From Comamonadaceae bacterium (lineage in GTDB: Bacteria > Pseudomonadota > Gammaproteobacteria > Burkholderiales > Burkholderiaceae_C), in the NCBI GenBank assembly GCA_027491035.1, contig JAIXWZ010000127.1:1-33299 (forward strand): a stretch of 33,299 bases of DNA, written 5' to 3'. Both the position numbers and the translations under genes were made by a program. The notes under the pieces are model-generated. The model made no database searches. It worked only from the letters and a program-made list of their open reading frames with translations, and was not told the origin of the DNA. The stretch's first letter is position 1. Each line of letters begins with the position of its first letter. This document shows positions 17,268 through 25,606 of this stretch, piece after piece.

Positions 17268-17283
17268 AATATTTCAAATATTG
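17267..17283. promoter_or_regulatory. Second palindrome overlapping the -35 box
   Basis: CAATATTTCAAATATTG is a perfect 8-1-8 inverted repeat. It abuts the GTCTCA/TGAGAC site and shares TTG with the -35 TTGACA. A protein bound here would cover the promoter. Confidence 0.65.
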
Positions 17284-17309
17284 ACACAAAAAAAATCTCG
17301 CAATACATT
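17281..17309 (+). promoter_or_regulatory. Sigma-70 promoter of the sugar-acid operon
   Basis: TTGACA (17281-17286, perfect -35), a 17-bp spacer and TACATT (17304-17309). Transcription would start near 17316, about 22 bp before the GTG of the second IclR gene. It is the only strong promoter seen ahead of the ten co-directional genes. Confidence 0.75.
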
Positions 17310-17337
17310 TCCCCCCTAACGCAACCGGGGTTGGAAA

Positions 17338-18141
17338 GTGGAACAAAGCGTGGAGGGCAAGTCGCATCAGCAGACCGCAGGCATCCAGACGATGCTTCGC
17401 GGCTTTGCCTTGATCGAATTCGTGGCGGGCAAGGTTCGCACGGTGAGCCAGATCTCCGAGCATTTGGGCACCCCGCGCAGCACGACGCATCGACTCCTGC
17501 GCGGGCTCGTTCTCGAAGGCTATCTTCGCCATGTCCGACCCGACGGGTATCTCCTGGGCCCTAAGCTGATCGGCCTGGGGGCGGCGGCCTTGGAGCAAAT
17601 GTCCCTGACCACCATTGCCCGCCCGCATCTGCAGCGCCTGGCCGATCAGACCTGCGACACCGTTCATTTTGGGGTGTTGGTGGGTCAAGAAGTCATGTAC
17701 CTGGACAAGATTTCTGGTACGCGTGGACTCGAGATGCGCTCACGGGTTGGACACCGGATGCCGCTGGCAACCACCGGCATAGGCAAGGCGCTGACACTGG
17801 CCTTGCCACGTGAGGACTGGGCCGGGCTGTACCGCGCGGCTCGGCAAATGCATGAGCGCTCTCAATTGCCACCGCCAAACGCATTGAGCCTACAACAGTA
17901 CGAGAGTGCTGTTCTGGAAGGAAAGACACGGGGTTATGTTTTTGACTTGGAGGAAAACGAGCATGGCATCCGATGCGTTGCTTCATCTGTTCATGATGCT
18001 GCCGGTGGCGTGATCGCGGCTTTGAGCGTGGCCAGCACTCTGCCCTATATGCCCCTGGAGCGGCTTGATCAACTCGGTCCTGTGGTGCGTGCGACGGCGG
18101 ATGCGATTTCCCGAGAACTGGGATGGACGGGAACGCCATGA
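17338..18141 (+). CDS. IclR-family transcriptional regulator (second)
   Basis: Predicted 267-residue regulator with an N-terminal winged helix-turn-helix (about 15-75: TMLRGFALIEFVAGKVRTVSQISEHLGTPRSTTHRLLRGLVLEGYL) and an IclR effector domain (about 85-260), including the conserved MPLATTGIGKALTLALP and EHGIRCVASSVHD. It starts with GTG; the upstream GGGG is a weak ribosome binding site. It overlaps dgoK by 4 bp and heads the operon, so autoregulation is likely. It is clearly diverged from the first IclR protein, so the pair is not a recent duplication. Confidence 0.93.
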   Translation: MEQSVEGKSHQQTAGIQTMLRGFALIEFVAGKVRTVSQISEHLGTPRSTTHRLLRGLVLEGYLRHVRPDGYLLGPKLIGLGAAALEQMSLTTIARPHLQRLADQTCDTVHFGVLVGQEVMYLDKISGTRGLEMRSRVGHRMPLATTGIGKALTLALPREDWAGLYRAARQMHERSQLPPPNALSLQQYESAVLEGKTRGYVFDLEENEHGIRCVASSVHDAAGGVIAALSVASTLPYMPLERLDQLGPVVRATADAISRELGWTGTP

Positions 18142-19163
18142 CATCGAAGGCAGAGCTCTGTGTAGAGGTGAAACATCCGGCCTTAATCGCTCTGGATTGG
18201 GGAACCACCAGTCTCAGAGTATTTCTTCTGGACGACCGGGGGGCGATCGCGATGCAGCGGGAGGCCCCATGGGGGATTCAACAACTACCTGGCGCCTCTT
18301 TGGTTGAAGGATTCAATCAGGCTTTCGAGTCCATGGTCGGCGATTGGCTGGCCCGCTGGCCGGGACTGCCTGTGATTGCCAGCGGAATGGTCGGAAGCGC
18401 ACATGGCTGGCGTGAAGCCCCGTACCTGACATGCCCGGTCTATATCGCCAGTTTTCATCAGCACCTGACCGCCGTCACCAGTCTATCGGGCACTCGAATC
18501 CACATTGCTCCTGGGCTCGTTTTGCCTTCGCAAGTCACTCGAGGTGGCGGCACAGTCGTCGCCGACGTGATGCGTGGCGAAGAGATTCAGGTTCTCGGCG
18601 CCTTGTCCATCAGACCCGAATGGCAGGACGAATGCTGCATCGTGCTTCCGGGCACGCATTCAAAGTGGGTCTGGGTCAAGGCCGGCCAGGTCGCGCAGTT
18701 CATGACCAGCATGGCTGGCGAGTTGTTTGCCGTGCTGCGCCAACACTCCATACTCGGCCGGCTCATGCCAGTTTCGATGCCTGACTCGACGCAATGGGAG
18801 GCTTTTGAAAAGGGTGTGAGTCTGGCCTATGCTGCAGCCCCGGGTATGCTGATCTCACTGATGTTCAGCGCCCGCTCCAGGGTGCTGACGGGAGAGCTGG
18901 CTTCCTATGAGTCACCGGACTATCTGTCGGGGCTCCTGATTGGCAGCGAGTTGGCCGCTGCGCTGAAACAGCACCATGGCAAGCCAGTGACGACGTTGGG
19001 GCTCGTTGGATCGCCTGAGCTTTGCAGTCGCTATGAACGTGCGCTTGCCTTGGTCGGCCATCGCCCTAGCGCCGTGTTGGGCAACACGGCACCGCAGGGG
19101 CTCTGGAAAGTCGCTGTCGCAGCCGGTTTGGCAGCGCCTTTGGGGGCAGTTCATGTGGCATGA
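18138..19163 (+). CDS. dgoK: 2-dehydro-3-deoxygalactonokinase
   Basis: Predicted 341-residue sugar-acid kinase phosphorylating 2-keto-3-deoxygalactonate (KDGal) to KDPGal with ATP. The phosphate-binding LDWGTTSLRVFLLD near residues 18-31 and IASGMVGS, PGTHSKWV and LIGSELAAAL are DgoK features. I chose the ATG at 18138, which overlaps the IclR stop as ATGA, over an ATG five codons upstream. The gene overlaps dgoA by 11 bp, as is usual for dgoKA pairs. Acts in the cytoplasm between DgoD and DgoA. Confidence 0.94.
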   Translation: MTSKAELCVEVKHPALIALDWGTTSLRVFLLDDRGAIAMQREAPWGIQQLPGASLVEGFNQAFESMVGDWLARWPGLPVIASGMVGSAHGWREAPYLTCPVYIASFHQHLTAVTSLSGTRIHIAPGLVLPSQVTRGGGTVVADVMRGEEIQVLGALSIRPEWQDECCIVLPGTHSKWVWVKAGQVAQFMTSMAGELFAVLRQHSILGRLMPVSMPDSTQWEAFEKGVSLAYAAAPGMLISLMFSARSRVLTGELASYESPDYLSGLLIGSELAAALKQHHGKPVTTLGLVGSPELCSRYERALALVGHRPSAVLGNTAPQGLWKVAVAAGLAAPLGAVHVA

Positions 19164-19797
19164 GTTGTTCCTGGAAAGTCTGCGGCATGCACCGCTGATC
19201 GCGATCTTGCGCGGTGTAGTTCCCGCCGAAGTCCTTGAACAGGGCCAAGTCATCGTGGACAGCGGCATTCGTGTCATTGAGGTTCCCCTCAATTCTCCTG
19301 AGCCCTTCGACAGCATCGCGCGGCTGCGTCAACAATTTTCCTCAGACTGTATCGTCGGTGCCGGTACCGTGACATCGCTGGCCGCGGTGCGGGAGGTGGC
19401 CAAAGCGGGCGGGCAGCTCATCGTGTCGCCGCATTGCGATCCCGAAATCATTCGAGCCGCTCGAGACAGCGGTTTGATTTGCGTGCCGGGTGTGGCGACG
19501 CCCACTGAGGCCTTTGTGGCCCTCAGAGCCGGTGCAAGCGCCCTCAAGCTTTTTCCGGCTGAACTGATCGGTGTTTCAGCCCTGGCCGCTTTTCGGCAGG
19601 TGGTACCGCCAGCCACGCTGATGTTCCCGGTTGGAGGTCTCACCCCCGAGAGCATGCTTGCCTATGCCCAAGCGGGCGCCAATGGCTTTGGCCTCGGGTC
19701 GGCCTTGTACCGTCCCGGCCAAGCGGTTGGCGAGACCGCCGCCAAGGCCGCCCGTTTCGTCAAGACTTGGCGATCGCTTGCCGCGTCTCTTCACTAA
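19153..19797 (+). CDS. dgoA: 2-dehydro-3-deoxy-6-phosphogalactonate aldolase
   Basis: Predicted 214-residue class I aldolase cleaving KDPGal to pyruvate and glyceraldehyde 3-phosphate. Schiff-base Lys132 lies in SALKLFPAE, with Glu43 in IEVPLNSPEP and Arg20 in IAILRG, all conserved in the KDPG/KDPGal aldolase family. VGAGTV, SPHCDPEII and FPVGGLTPE are also present. The PLNSPEP form and the neighbouring dgoK favour KDPGal over KDPG. It overlaps the end of dgoK and precedes the dehydratase gene by 27 bp. Confidence 0.94.
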   Translation: MWHELFLESLRHAPLIAILRGVVPAEVLEQGQVIVDSGIRVIEVPLNSPEPFDSIARLRQQFSSDCIVGAGTVTSLAAVREVAKAGGQLIVSPHCDPEIIRAARDSGLICVPGVATPTEAFVALRAGASALKLFPAELIGVSALAAFRQVVPPATLMFPVGGLTPESMLAYAQAGANGFGLGSALYRPGQAVGETAAKAARFVKTWRSLAASLH

Positions 19798-19824
19798 ATG
19801 AGTCTCCATTTGACTTGAAGACCT

Positions 19825-21549
19825 ATGACAACCTCATCCGACAAGAAATTGCGCAGCCAAGCCTGGTTTGGCAAGATGAACAAGGACGGTTTCATTCATC
19901 GCAGCTGGATGAAAAACCAAGGCTTGCCGCATCATCTTTTTGATGGACGACCGGTGATTGGGATCTGTAACACCTGGTCTGAGCTGACGCCTTGCAACGC
20001 ACACTTTCGTGAGTTGGCTGAATATGTCAAGAAAGGGGTGTACGAGGCTGGCGGCTTCCCCGTCGAGTTTCCTGTGATGTCACTGGGTGAATCCAACCTG
20101 CGTCCGACCGCGATGCTGTTTCGTAACTTGGCCTCAATGGATGTCGAGGAATCTATCCGCGCCAACCCAATCGATGGCGTGGTTTTGCTGATGGGCTGCG
20201 ACAAAACCACACCCGCGCTCATGATGGGCGCCGCCAGTTGCAACCTGCCAACCATCGGCGTCTCTGGCGGTCCTATGCTCAATGGGCGCTACAAGGGCAG
20301 GAGCATCGGCTCGGGTACCGGGGTCTGGCAAATGTCGGAGGAGGTGCGGGCCGGAAAAATAGATATCGAGGAATTCATCAGTGCCGAGTCCTGCATGAAC
20401 CGCTCTCGGGGACATTGCATGACCATGGGGACTGCCTCAAGCATGGCCTCGATGGTTGAGGCACTGGGGATGTCCTTGACCCATAACGCGGCCATACCGG
20501 CGGTTGATGCGCGCCGTCAGGTCCTCGCGCACATGTCCGGCAGACGGATTGTGGAGATGGTTCGAGAGGACCTGACGATGGACAAAGTTTTGACGCGCCA
20601 AGCGTTTGAAAACGCCATCCGAGTCAACGCGGCCATCGGTGGCTCCACCAACGCGGTGGTGCATCTGCTGGCCATTGCCGGTCGCATTGGCGTTCAACTG
20701 ACGCTCGAGGACTGGGACAGCCTTGGCTCAAGCGTCCCCTGCCTGCTCAATCTGCAGCCATCGGGTGAGTACCTGATGGAGGATTTTTACTACGCAGGGG
20801 GGCTGCCAGCGGTCATTCGTGAAATGGGCAGCCTCATTCATCGCGACGCCCTCACCGTGAGCGGCTCGACGCTGGGTGAGCACACCTCTGATGCGCCATG
20901 CTATGACCGCAAAGTCATCCTTCCGATCTCGGCCCCGCTGAAGGACAAGGCTGGAATTGCGGTGCTCAAAGGAAATCTTGCGCCCGACGGCGCAATCATC
21001 AAGCCTTCGGCGTCAACGCCTTCTTTGTTGGTTCATCGCGGCAGAGCCGTCGTGTTTGAAAGCGTCGAAGACTTGCATGAACGCATCAATGACGAAGCAC
21101 TTGATATCGACGAAAGCTGCGTGATGGTGCTCAAGGGCGCGGGCCCTAAAGGCTACCCAGGATTTGCTGAAGTGGGCAATATGCCTCTGCCCCCCAAAGT
21201 CCTGCGCAAGGGCATCTCCGACATGGTCCGAATTTCCGACGGCAGGATGAGCGGTACCGCCTACGGCACGGTGGTCTTGCACGTCTCACCTGAGGCGGCT
21301 TTGGGTGGTCCCCTGGCTTTGGTGCAAAGCGGCGACATGATCGAGTTGGACGTTCCCAACCGTCGCCTGCACCTCGATGTCAGCGATGAGGAAATGGAGC
21401 GGCGACGTGCGTTGTGGTCCGCCCCGGTACGCCCAGCGAGGGGCTGGTACAAGATTTACGTCGACCATGTGCAACAGGCCCATCTCGGCGCGGATCTTGA
21501 TTTGCTTGTGGGCGCCAGTGGGGCGGCGGTACCTCGCGATTCGCACTGA
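19825..21549 (+). CDS. IlvD/Edd-family aldonate dehydratase (L-arabinonate dehydratase-like)
   Basis: Predicted 574-residue [2Fe-2S] dehydratase converting a sugar acid to its 2-keto-3-deoxy form. Cluster ligands are C57 (ELTPCNAH), C125 (MGCDKTTPA) and C198 (RGHCMTMGTAS), with catalytic Ser near 476 (SDGRMSGTAYG). Cys spacing agrees within two residues with characterised L-arabinonate dehydratases, and the length fits this sugar-acid subgroup rather than DHAD or Edd. These enzymes accept L-arabonate, D-fuconate and D-galactonate, which share stereochemistry at C2-C4. The operon therefore contains two unrelated dehydratases (this one and DgoD) for similar substrates. A weak ribosome binding site (GAAG) precedes the ATG. 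Confidence 0.93.
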   Translation: MTTSSDKKLRSQAWFGKMNKDGFIHRSWMKNQGLPHHLFDGRPVIGICNTWSELTPCNAHFRELAEYVKKGVYEAGGFPVEFPVMSLGESNLRPTAMLFRNLASMDVEESIRANPIDGVVLLMGCDKTTPALMMGAASCNLPTIGVSGGPMLNGRYKGRSIGSGTGVWQMSEEVRAGKIDIEEFISAESCMNRSRGHCMTMGTASSMASMVEALGMSLTHNAAIPAVDARRQVLAHMSGRRIVEMVREDLTMDKVLTRQAFENAIRVNAAIGGSTNAVVHLLAIAGRIGVQLTLEDWDSLGSSVPCLLNLQPSGEYLMEDFYYAGGLPAVIREMGSLIHRDALTVSGSTLGEHTSDAPCYDRKVILPISAPLKDKAGIAVLKGNLAPDGAIIKPSASTPSLLVHRGRAVVFESVEDLHERINDEALDIDESCVMVLKGAGPKGYPGFAEVGNMPLPPKVLRKGISDMVRISDGRMSGTAYGTVVLHVSPEAALGGPLALVQSGDMIELDVPNRRLHLDVSDEEMERRRALWSAPVRPARGWYKIYVDHVQQAHLGADLDLLVGASGAAVPRDSH

Positions 21550-21575
21550 CAGCAAACCAACGCAAGCGAGCCACC

Positions 21576-22505
21576 ATGCACGGAATCTGGCCCATTTTGT
21601 ACGCGCATTTCTCCCGCGCGGGTCATCTTGATCGACAGGCGATGAGGTGGCAGGTGCAAACCGCCGTGCGATCAGGATCGCCCGGTGTGGCCATCCTCGG
21701 CTTGGCCACTGAGGTCAACAAGTTGACGGTGCAGGAAAAACACGATGTGATTGCCTGGACCGCCGAGGATTTGGCGGGTGCAGCCCCCATGGCTGTAACG
21801 ATCAGCGGCCCTACGGCCCAAGCACAACTGGAACTCGCTCAAGTGGCCCTTGCGTCTGGAGCGCATTATTTGGTGCTCCAGCCACCGCCTCGCAAAGAAG
21901 CCCCGATCACTCAAGAAGAGCTCGAAGCATTTTTTCAGCTTGTTCTCAGTGGTTTGGCCAAGATGTCGCCCGATACGCCCGTGGGCATACAAAATGCCCC
22001 CGAATTTTTGGGCATCGGGTTAGATGCTGTGGCACTGGCTCGGCTGCGCAGCCGTTGTGCCAACCTGCGTTTCCTAAAGGGAGAGGCGCCGGCGGTCATC
22101 ATCGAAAGAACCGTGCAATCGGTCGGACCGCAGTTCCCGGTTCTCAATGGCCGCGGCGGTATGGAGCTGATTGACAACTTGCGTGCTGGCTGCTCCGGAA
22201 TGATCGTGGCGCCAGACTGCGCATTTGAGCAAGCACAAATCGCCGATTTGTACAGCAAGGGGGAAATTGAGCAAGCGCAAGCGCAATACGAGCGTGTCCT
22301 GCCAACGATCACTTTTGTGATGCAGTCACTCGAAACGCTCGTGGTGTACGGCAAGAGGATTGCAGCTTGGCGCTGCGGCATGGACGTCCACCATGACCGT
22401 CAGTGCGCCTTGATGCCAAGTCCGTTTGGCTTGGCTGCGGCGAGGCGGTTTGCCCGTCAACTCGGTCCGCTGCCTGGCTGTACTTTGCACCAAGACGCGA
22501 CCTAA
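21576..22505 (+). CDS. DapA-family (DHDPS/NAL superfamily) lyase with Tyr-to-Gln change
   Basis: Predicted 309-residue TIM-barrel protein of the dihydrodipicolinate synthase/N-acetylneuraminate lyase family. The Schiff-base Lys is K168 in RFLKGEAP. The usual catalytic Tyr of the YNxP motif is replaced: the sequence reads GIQNAP, placing Gln139 where Tyr is expected. The GTTGE motif of DHDPS is altered to GLATEV. In context it may be a 2-keto-3-deoxy acid aldolase or dehydratase, for example on L-2-keto-3-deoxyarabonate made by the upstream dehydratase. It is unlikely to be lysine-pathway DapA, given the changed motifs and the operon. No strong ribosome binding site is seen; the gap from the dehydratase is 26 bp. 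Confidence 0.88.
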   Translation: MHGIWPILYAHFSRAGHLDRQAMRWQVQTAVRSGSPGVAILGLATEVNKLTVQEKHDVIAWTAEDLAGAAPMAVTISGPTAQAQLELAQVALASGAHYLVLQPPPRKEAPITQEELEAFFQLVLSGLAKMSPDTPVGIQNAPEFLGIGLDAVALARLRSRCANLRFLKGEAPAVIIERTVQSVGPQFPVLNGRGGMELIDNLRAGCSGMIVAPDCAFEQAQIADLYSKGEIEQAQAQYERVLPTITFVMQSLETLVVYGKRIAAWRCGMDVHHDRQCALMPSPFGLAAARRFARQLGPLPGCTLHQDAT

Positions 22506-22607
22506 GAGCTCAGGAGGGAGGCCATCCAACAGCACGCCATTCGACCCACAGACCGTCCTCTCTATCGAGGGGGACAACCGAGCCAAATTCTTTTCAAGGA
22601 GACAAGT

Positions 22608-23591
22608 ATGAAATTCGTTAAAACAGTGAAGCTGGCGGCAGCCAGTATTGCCGGCGCTGCAGTGTTGACTTTTGGTAGCACCGCTTTGGCAGCTTGGCCA
22701 GACAAGCCAGTGACCATCATCGTTCCAGCTGGGGCCGGGGGCGGAACAGACGCCACTGCCCGCATGTTGGCCATGCGGTTGGAGGCCAAGTTCAAGCAGC
22801 CATTCAATGTGGTCAATGTCGGGGAGGGGGGTGGCGTGGTGGGTATCACGCGATTTGCAACGGCGCGCCCAGATGGATACACACTGGGCGTTCTGTACAA
22901 CTATGCGCACTTCAAAGAGATGGGTCAGACCACCATTTCGCTCAAGAACCTGACACCGATTGCCCAATACAACTTTGACCCTGCTTCGCTAACTGTTTCG
23001 GCTGCTAGTCCCCACAAAAACGCGGCGCAGTTGGTTCAGGCGATTAAGGACAACCCTGGTAAGTTCAACATCTCTTGCGGGGGTGGTTGCGGTGGCTCTT
23101 GGCCGCTGGCATTCGCAGGCTTGATGGCTGCTAACGGGGTGGCTGTCGACAAACTGCGCATGATTCCGGCCAGTGGCGCAGCTGCCGGCATGCTCGATCT
23201 GGCGGCCGGAACAATCGATGTCATCCCCTGCTCTTTGCCTGAGGCTGCGTCGATGACGAGTGCCGGCAAAGCCCGCTCGCTGATGGTGATGGCTCCGGCG
23301 CGTATCTCCACATTTGCAGACGTCCCCACCACTCGAGAGGCCATGGGCAGAGACTTCAGTGCGGGTGCCTGGCGCGGTTTGGTGGGCCCGGCCGGCCTTC
23401 CGGCCGGTGTGACGGCAGCGCTGGAGAAAGCCATGAAGGAAATCGTCGAGGATCCGAGCTTTGTCAAGGCCATGACGGAGCGTGGCTTTGGCATTGAGTG
23501 GCGGTCGCAGTCGCAGTTTCATGACTTCATGAGAGATCAAGAGGTCGAGGTGGCCAAGCTGATGGGCGCCCTCGGAATGCTCAAGAAATAA
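22608..23591 (+). CDS. tctC: Bug/TctC solute-binding protein of the sugar-acid operon
   Basis: Predicted 327-residue periplasmic binding protein with a Sec signal peptide (residues 1-28, cleavage after ALA). Family motifs are VTIIVPAGAGGGTDATARMLA and RPDGYTLGVL. It should deliver a carboxylate, probably an aldonic acid, to the TctBA membrane subunits encoded directly after it. The loop at about 142-150 reads SCGGGCGG, with two Cys not typical of this family. A clear AAGGAGA ribosome binding site lies five bases upstream. The gene starts 102 bp after the DapA-like gene, leaving room for an internal promoter. Confidence 0.93.
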   Translation: MKFVKTVKLAAASIAGAAVLTFGSTALAAWPDKPVTIIVPAGAGGGTDATARMLAMRLEAKFKQPFNVVNVGEGGGVVGITRFATARPDGYTLGVLYNYAHFKEMGQTTISLKNLTPIAQYNFDPASLTVSAASPHKNAAQLVQAIKDNPGKFNISCGGGCGGSWPLAFAGLMAANGVAVDKLRMIPASGAAAGMLDLAAGTIDVIPCSLPEAASMTSAGKARSLMVMAPARISTFADVPTTREAMGRDFSAGAWRGLVGPAGLPAGVTAALEKAMKEIVEDPSFVKAMTERGFGIEWRSQSQFHDFMRDQEVEVAKLMGALGMLKK

Positions 23592-23602
23592 ACAACATCC
23601 AC

Positions 23603-24094
23603 ATGCGCTTCAACAACACGCTCATCGGTCTGATGACCGCATTGCTGGGTCTGTACGTCTTCGTCACGGGCTACCGGATGCCTGGGCTGGCTCATCTGCA
23701 GTTCGGCCCAGGATTTTTCCCATGTCTGATCGGCATCGGCTTGATGGGCACAGGAGTCGGGCTGGTCATTGAGCGATGGCTCTCGGGTGCGCCCAAGGGT
23801 ATCTGGTTTGAGATTGACTCTCGATTGAGGTCTTCTCAGGCCCAGACAGGCGTGTTGTTGATGCTCGGCGGTATTGTTTTCTACATCATGGTGTCGGAGG
23901 AGGCTGGCTTTTTGCTCACCGGCGCTGTGGTGCTGTGGGGCAATCTCTGGTGGTTTTGGCGGCGCCCGCTGGCTGCCATTTTTGTCAGTCTCCTGACGGT
24001 CGTACTCATCCAGATCTCTTTTGGATCCCTCATGAAAGTGCCGCTACCCATGGGCTGGCTTGAACCGATTCAAGGGGTGTTTTCATGGAAGTGA
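23603..24094 (+). CDS. tctB: TctB-type small membrane subunit
   Basis: Predicted 163-residue inner-membrane protein with four hydrophobic segments (about 7-25, 35-55, 85-103 and 107-140), matching the size and topology of the small TTT transporter subunit. LQFGPGFFPCLIGIGL near the second segment is typical of TctB. It starts 11 bp after tctC and overlaps tctA by 10 bp, so the three are translated together. The substrate is inferred from the operon, not from this protein. Confidence 0.93.
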   Translation: MRFNNTLIGLMTALLGLYVFVTGYRMPGLAHLQFGPGFFPCLIGIGLMGTGVGLVIERWLSGAPKGIWFEIDSRLRSSQAQTGVLLMLGGIVFYIMVSEEAGFLLTGAVVLWGNLWWFWRRPLAAIFVSLLTVVLIQISFGSLMKVPLPMGWLEPIQGVFSWK

Positions 24095-25584
24095 TCATCT
24101 CGGCCCTCGGCTTGCTCTTTCAAGCCGAGGTTCTTCTGGCCATGCTGGGCGCATCGATTTTCGGTTTGGCGGTCGGCGCCATTCCGGGGCTGACCGCTTC
24201 GATGGCCGTGTCGATGCTCGTGCCGCTGACGTTTTTCATGAGCCCCTTGGTGGCCATTTCGATGATCGTAGCGGTCAGCGCGATGGCCATCACATCGGGC
24301 GATATCCCTGCGGCGCTCATTCGCATCCCTGGCACGCCGGCCTCTGCCGCCTATGTCGAGGACAGCTACCAGATGACGCTTCAGGGCAAAGCGGGTCTTG
24401 TGTTGGGCACTTCGCTGGTCACATCGGCCATCGGAGGAATTTTTGGAACCCTCTGCCTGATTTTCTTCGCGCCGGCCCTCGCGGAATTTGCCCTGAACTT
24501 CAGCGCCTTTGAATTTTTTTGGCTTTGTCTGTTGGGCCTGTCGTGCGCCATCTTGGTCTCCAGTGGCCCCGTTCTCAAAGGCGTGTTGTCCGTGTTGATA
24601 GGACTGCTCCTTGCGCTGGTGGGACTTGACCCGGTGGCAGGGCAGTCGCGTTTTACTTTTGGCTCAACCGATATGCTGGGCGGCTTGGGCTTGGTGCCCG
24701 TGCTGGTCGGCATGTTTGCGCTGCCCGAGTTGATTCGCTTCGCGATCAACCCCTTGCCGCGTCTCATCGATAACGTCACCGCCAACACCAAGCACGTATT
24801 TAAAGGTCTTTTCAAGGCGCTTTGGCCCCACAGGGTCGGCATCATGCAAGGCAACGTGGTTGGAACGGCGATCGGGGCTTTGCCGGGCGCGGGCTCTGAT
24901 GTGGCGGCCTACGTCTCCTACGCCATCTCCAAAAAGTTCTCGAAGACGCCAGAACGCTTTGGCAAGGGGCATCTTGAAGGGGTGGCAGCAGCAGGCGCGG
25001 CCAACAATTCGTCTGTCGGTGGCTCTTGGATCCCGTCGATGGTGTTTGGAATACCGGGTGATTCTCTGTCTGCGATCGTAATCGGCGTGTTGTTGATGAA
25101 GGGCCTCACGCCTGGTCCTACTATCTTTACCAAACAGCCAGAACTGACGACCGCGATCTTGCTGTCCTTCATTCTGGCGAACCTCATGCTGCTGCCATTG
25201 GGCTGGCTGGCTATCAAGTCGAGCGCGCGCCTGCTCACCTTGCATCGCGGGTTGCTCATGCCTTTGATCATGATGGTTTGCATGGTTGGTGCGTTCGCCA
25301 TCACCAATTCCGTGTTTGCGATTGTGGTGATGCTGCTGGCGGGCCTGCTGGGTTTTTGGATGGAGGAAAACGACATCCCGACCTCGCCGGCCATCTTGGC
25401 TTTTGTTCTTGGACCTATGGTTGAGTCTAACTTTCTCAATGGGATGTTGATTGCGCGAGGGGACTTTGCCCAGTTTTTCGCACGCCCCATTGCAGCAACG
25501 CTGGGTGTGCTGATCTGCATGATCTGGCTTGTGCCGCTTGGGGTCATGCTTTATCGCAAATACAGAGCGGCCAGCCGATCCTGA
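24085..25584 (+). CDS. tctA: TctA-type large membrane subunit
   Basis: Predicted 499-residue inner-membrane transporter with about eleven to twelve hydrophobic helices. Family features include LAVGAIPGLTASMAVSMLVPLTF (first conserved repeat), GDIPAALIRIPGTPASAA, and the second internal-repeat motif GTAIGALPGAGSDVAAYVSYAISKK followed by GVAAAGAANNSSVGGSWIPSMVFGIPGD. It forms the cation-coupled channel of a tripartite tricarboxylate-type transporter with TctB and TctC. AAGGGG lies seven bases upstream of the ATG. Length is standard for the family. Confidence 0.95.
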   Translation: MEVIISALGLLFQAEVLLAMLGASIFGLAVGAIPGLTASMAVSMLVPLTFFMSPLVAISMIVAVSAMAITSGDIPAALIRIPGTPASAAYVEDSYQMTLQGKAGLVLGTSLVTSAIGGIFGTLCLIFFAPALAEFALNFSAFEFFWLCLLGLSCAILVSSGPVLKGVLSVLIGLLLALVGLDPVAGQSRFTFGSTDMLGGLGLVPVLVGMFALPELIRFAINPLPRLIDNVTANTKHVFKGLFKALWPHRVGIMQGNVVGTAIGALPGAGSDVAAYVSYAISKKFSKTPERFGKGHLEGVAAAGAANNSSVGGSWIPSMVFGIPGDSLSAIVIGVLLMKGLTPGPTIFTKQPELTTAILLSFILANLMLLPLGWLAIKSSARLLTLHRGLLMPLIMMVCMVGAFAITNSVFAIVVMLLAGLLGFWMEENDIPTSPAILAFVLGPMVESNFLNGMLIARGDFAQFFARPIAATLGVLICMIWLVPLGVMLYRKYRAASRS

Positions 25585-25606
25585 GGCCAGAAGGCCATTG
25601 AGCATC

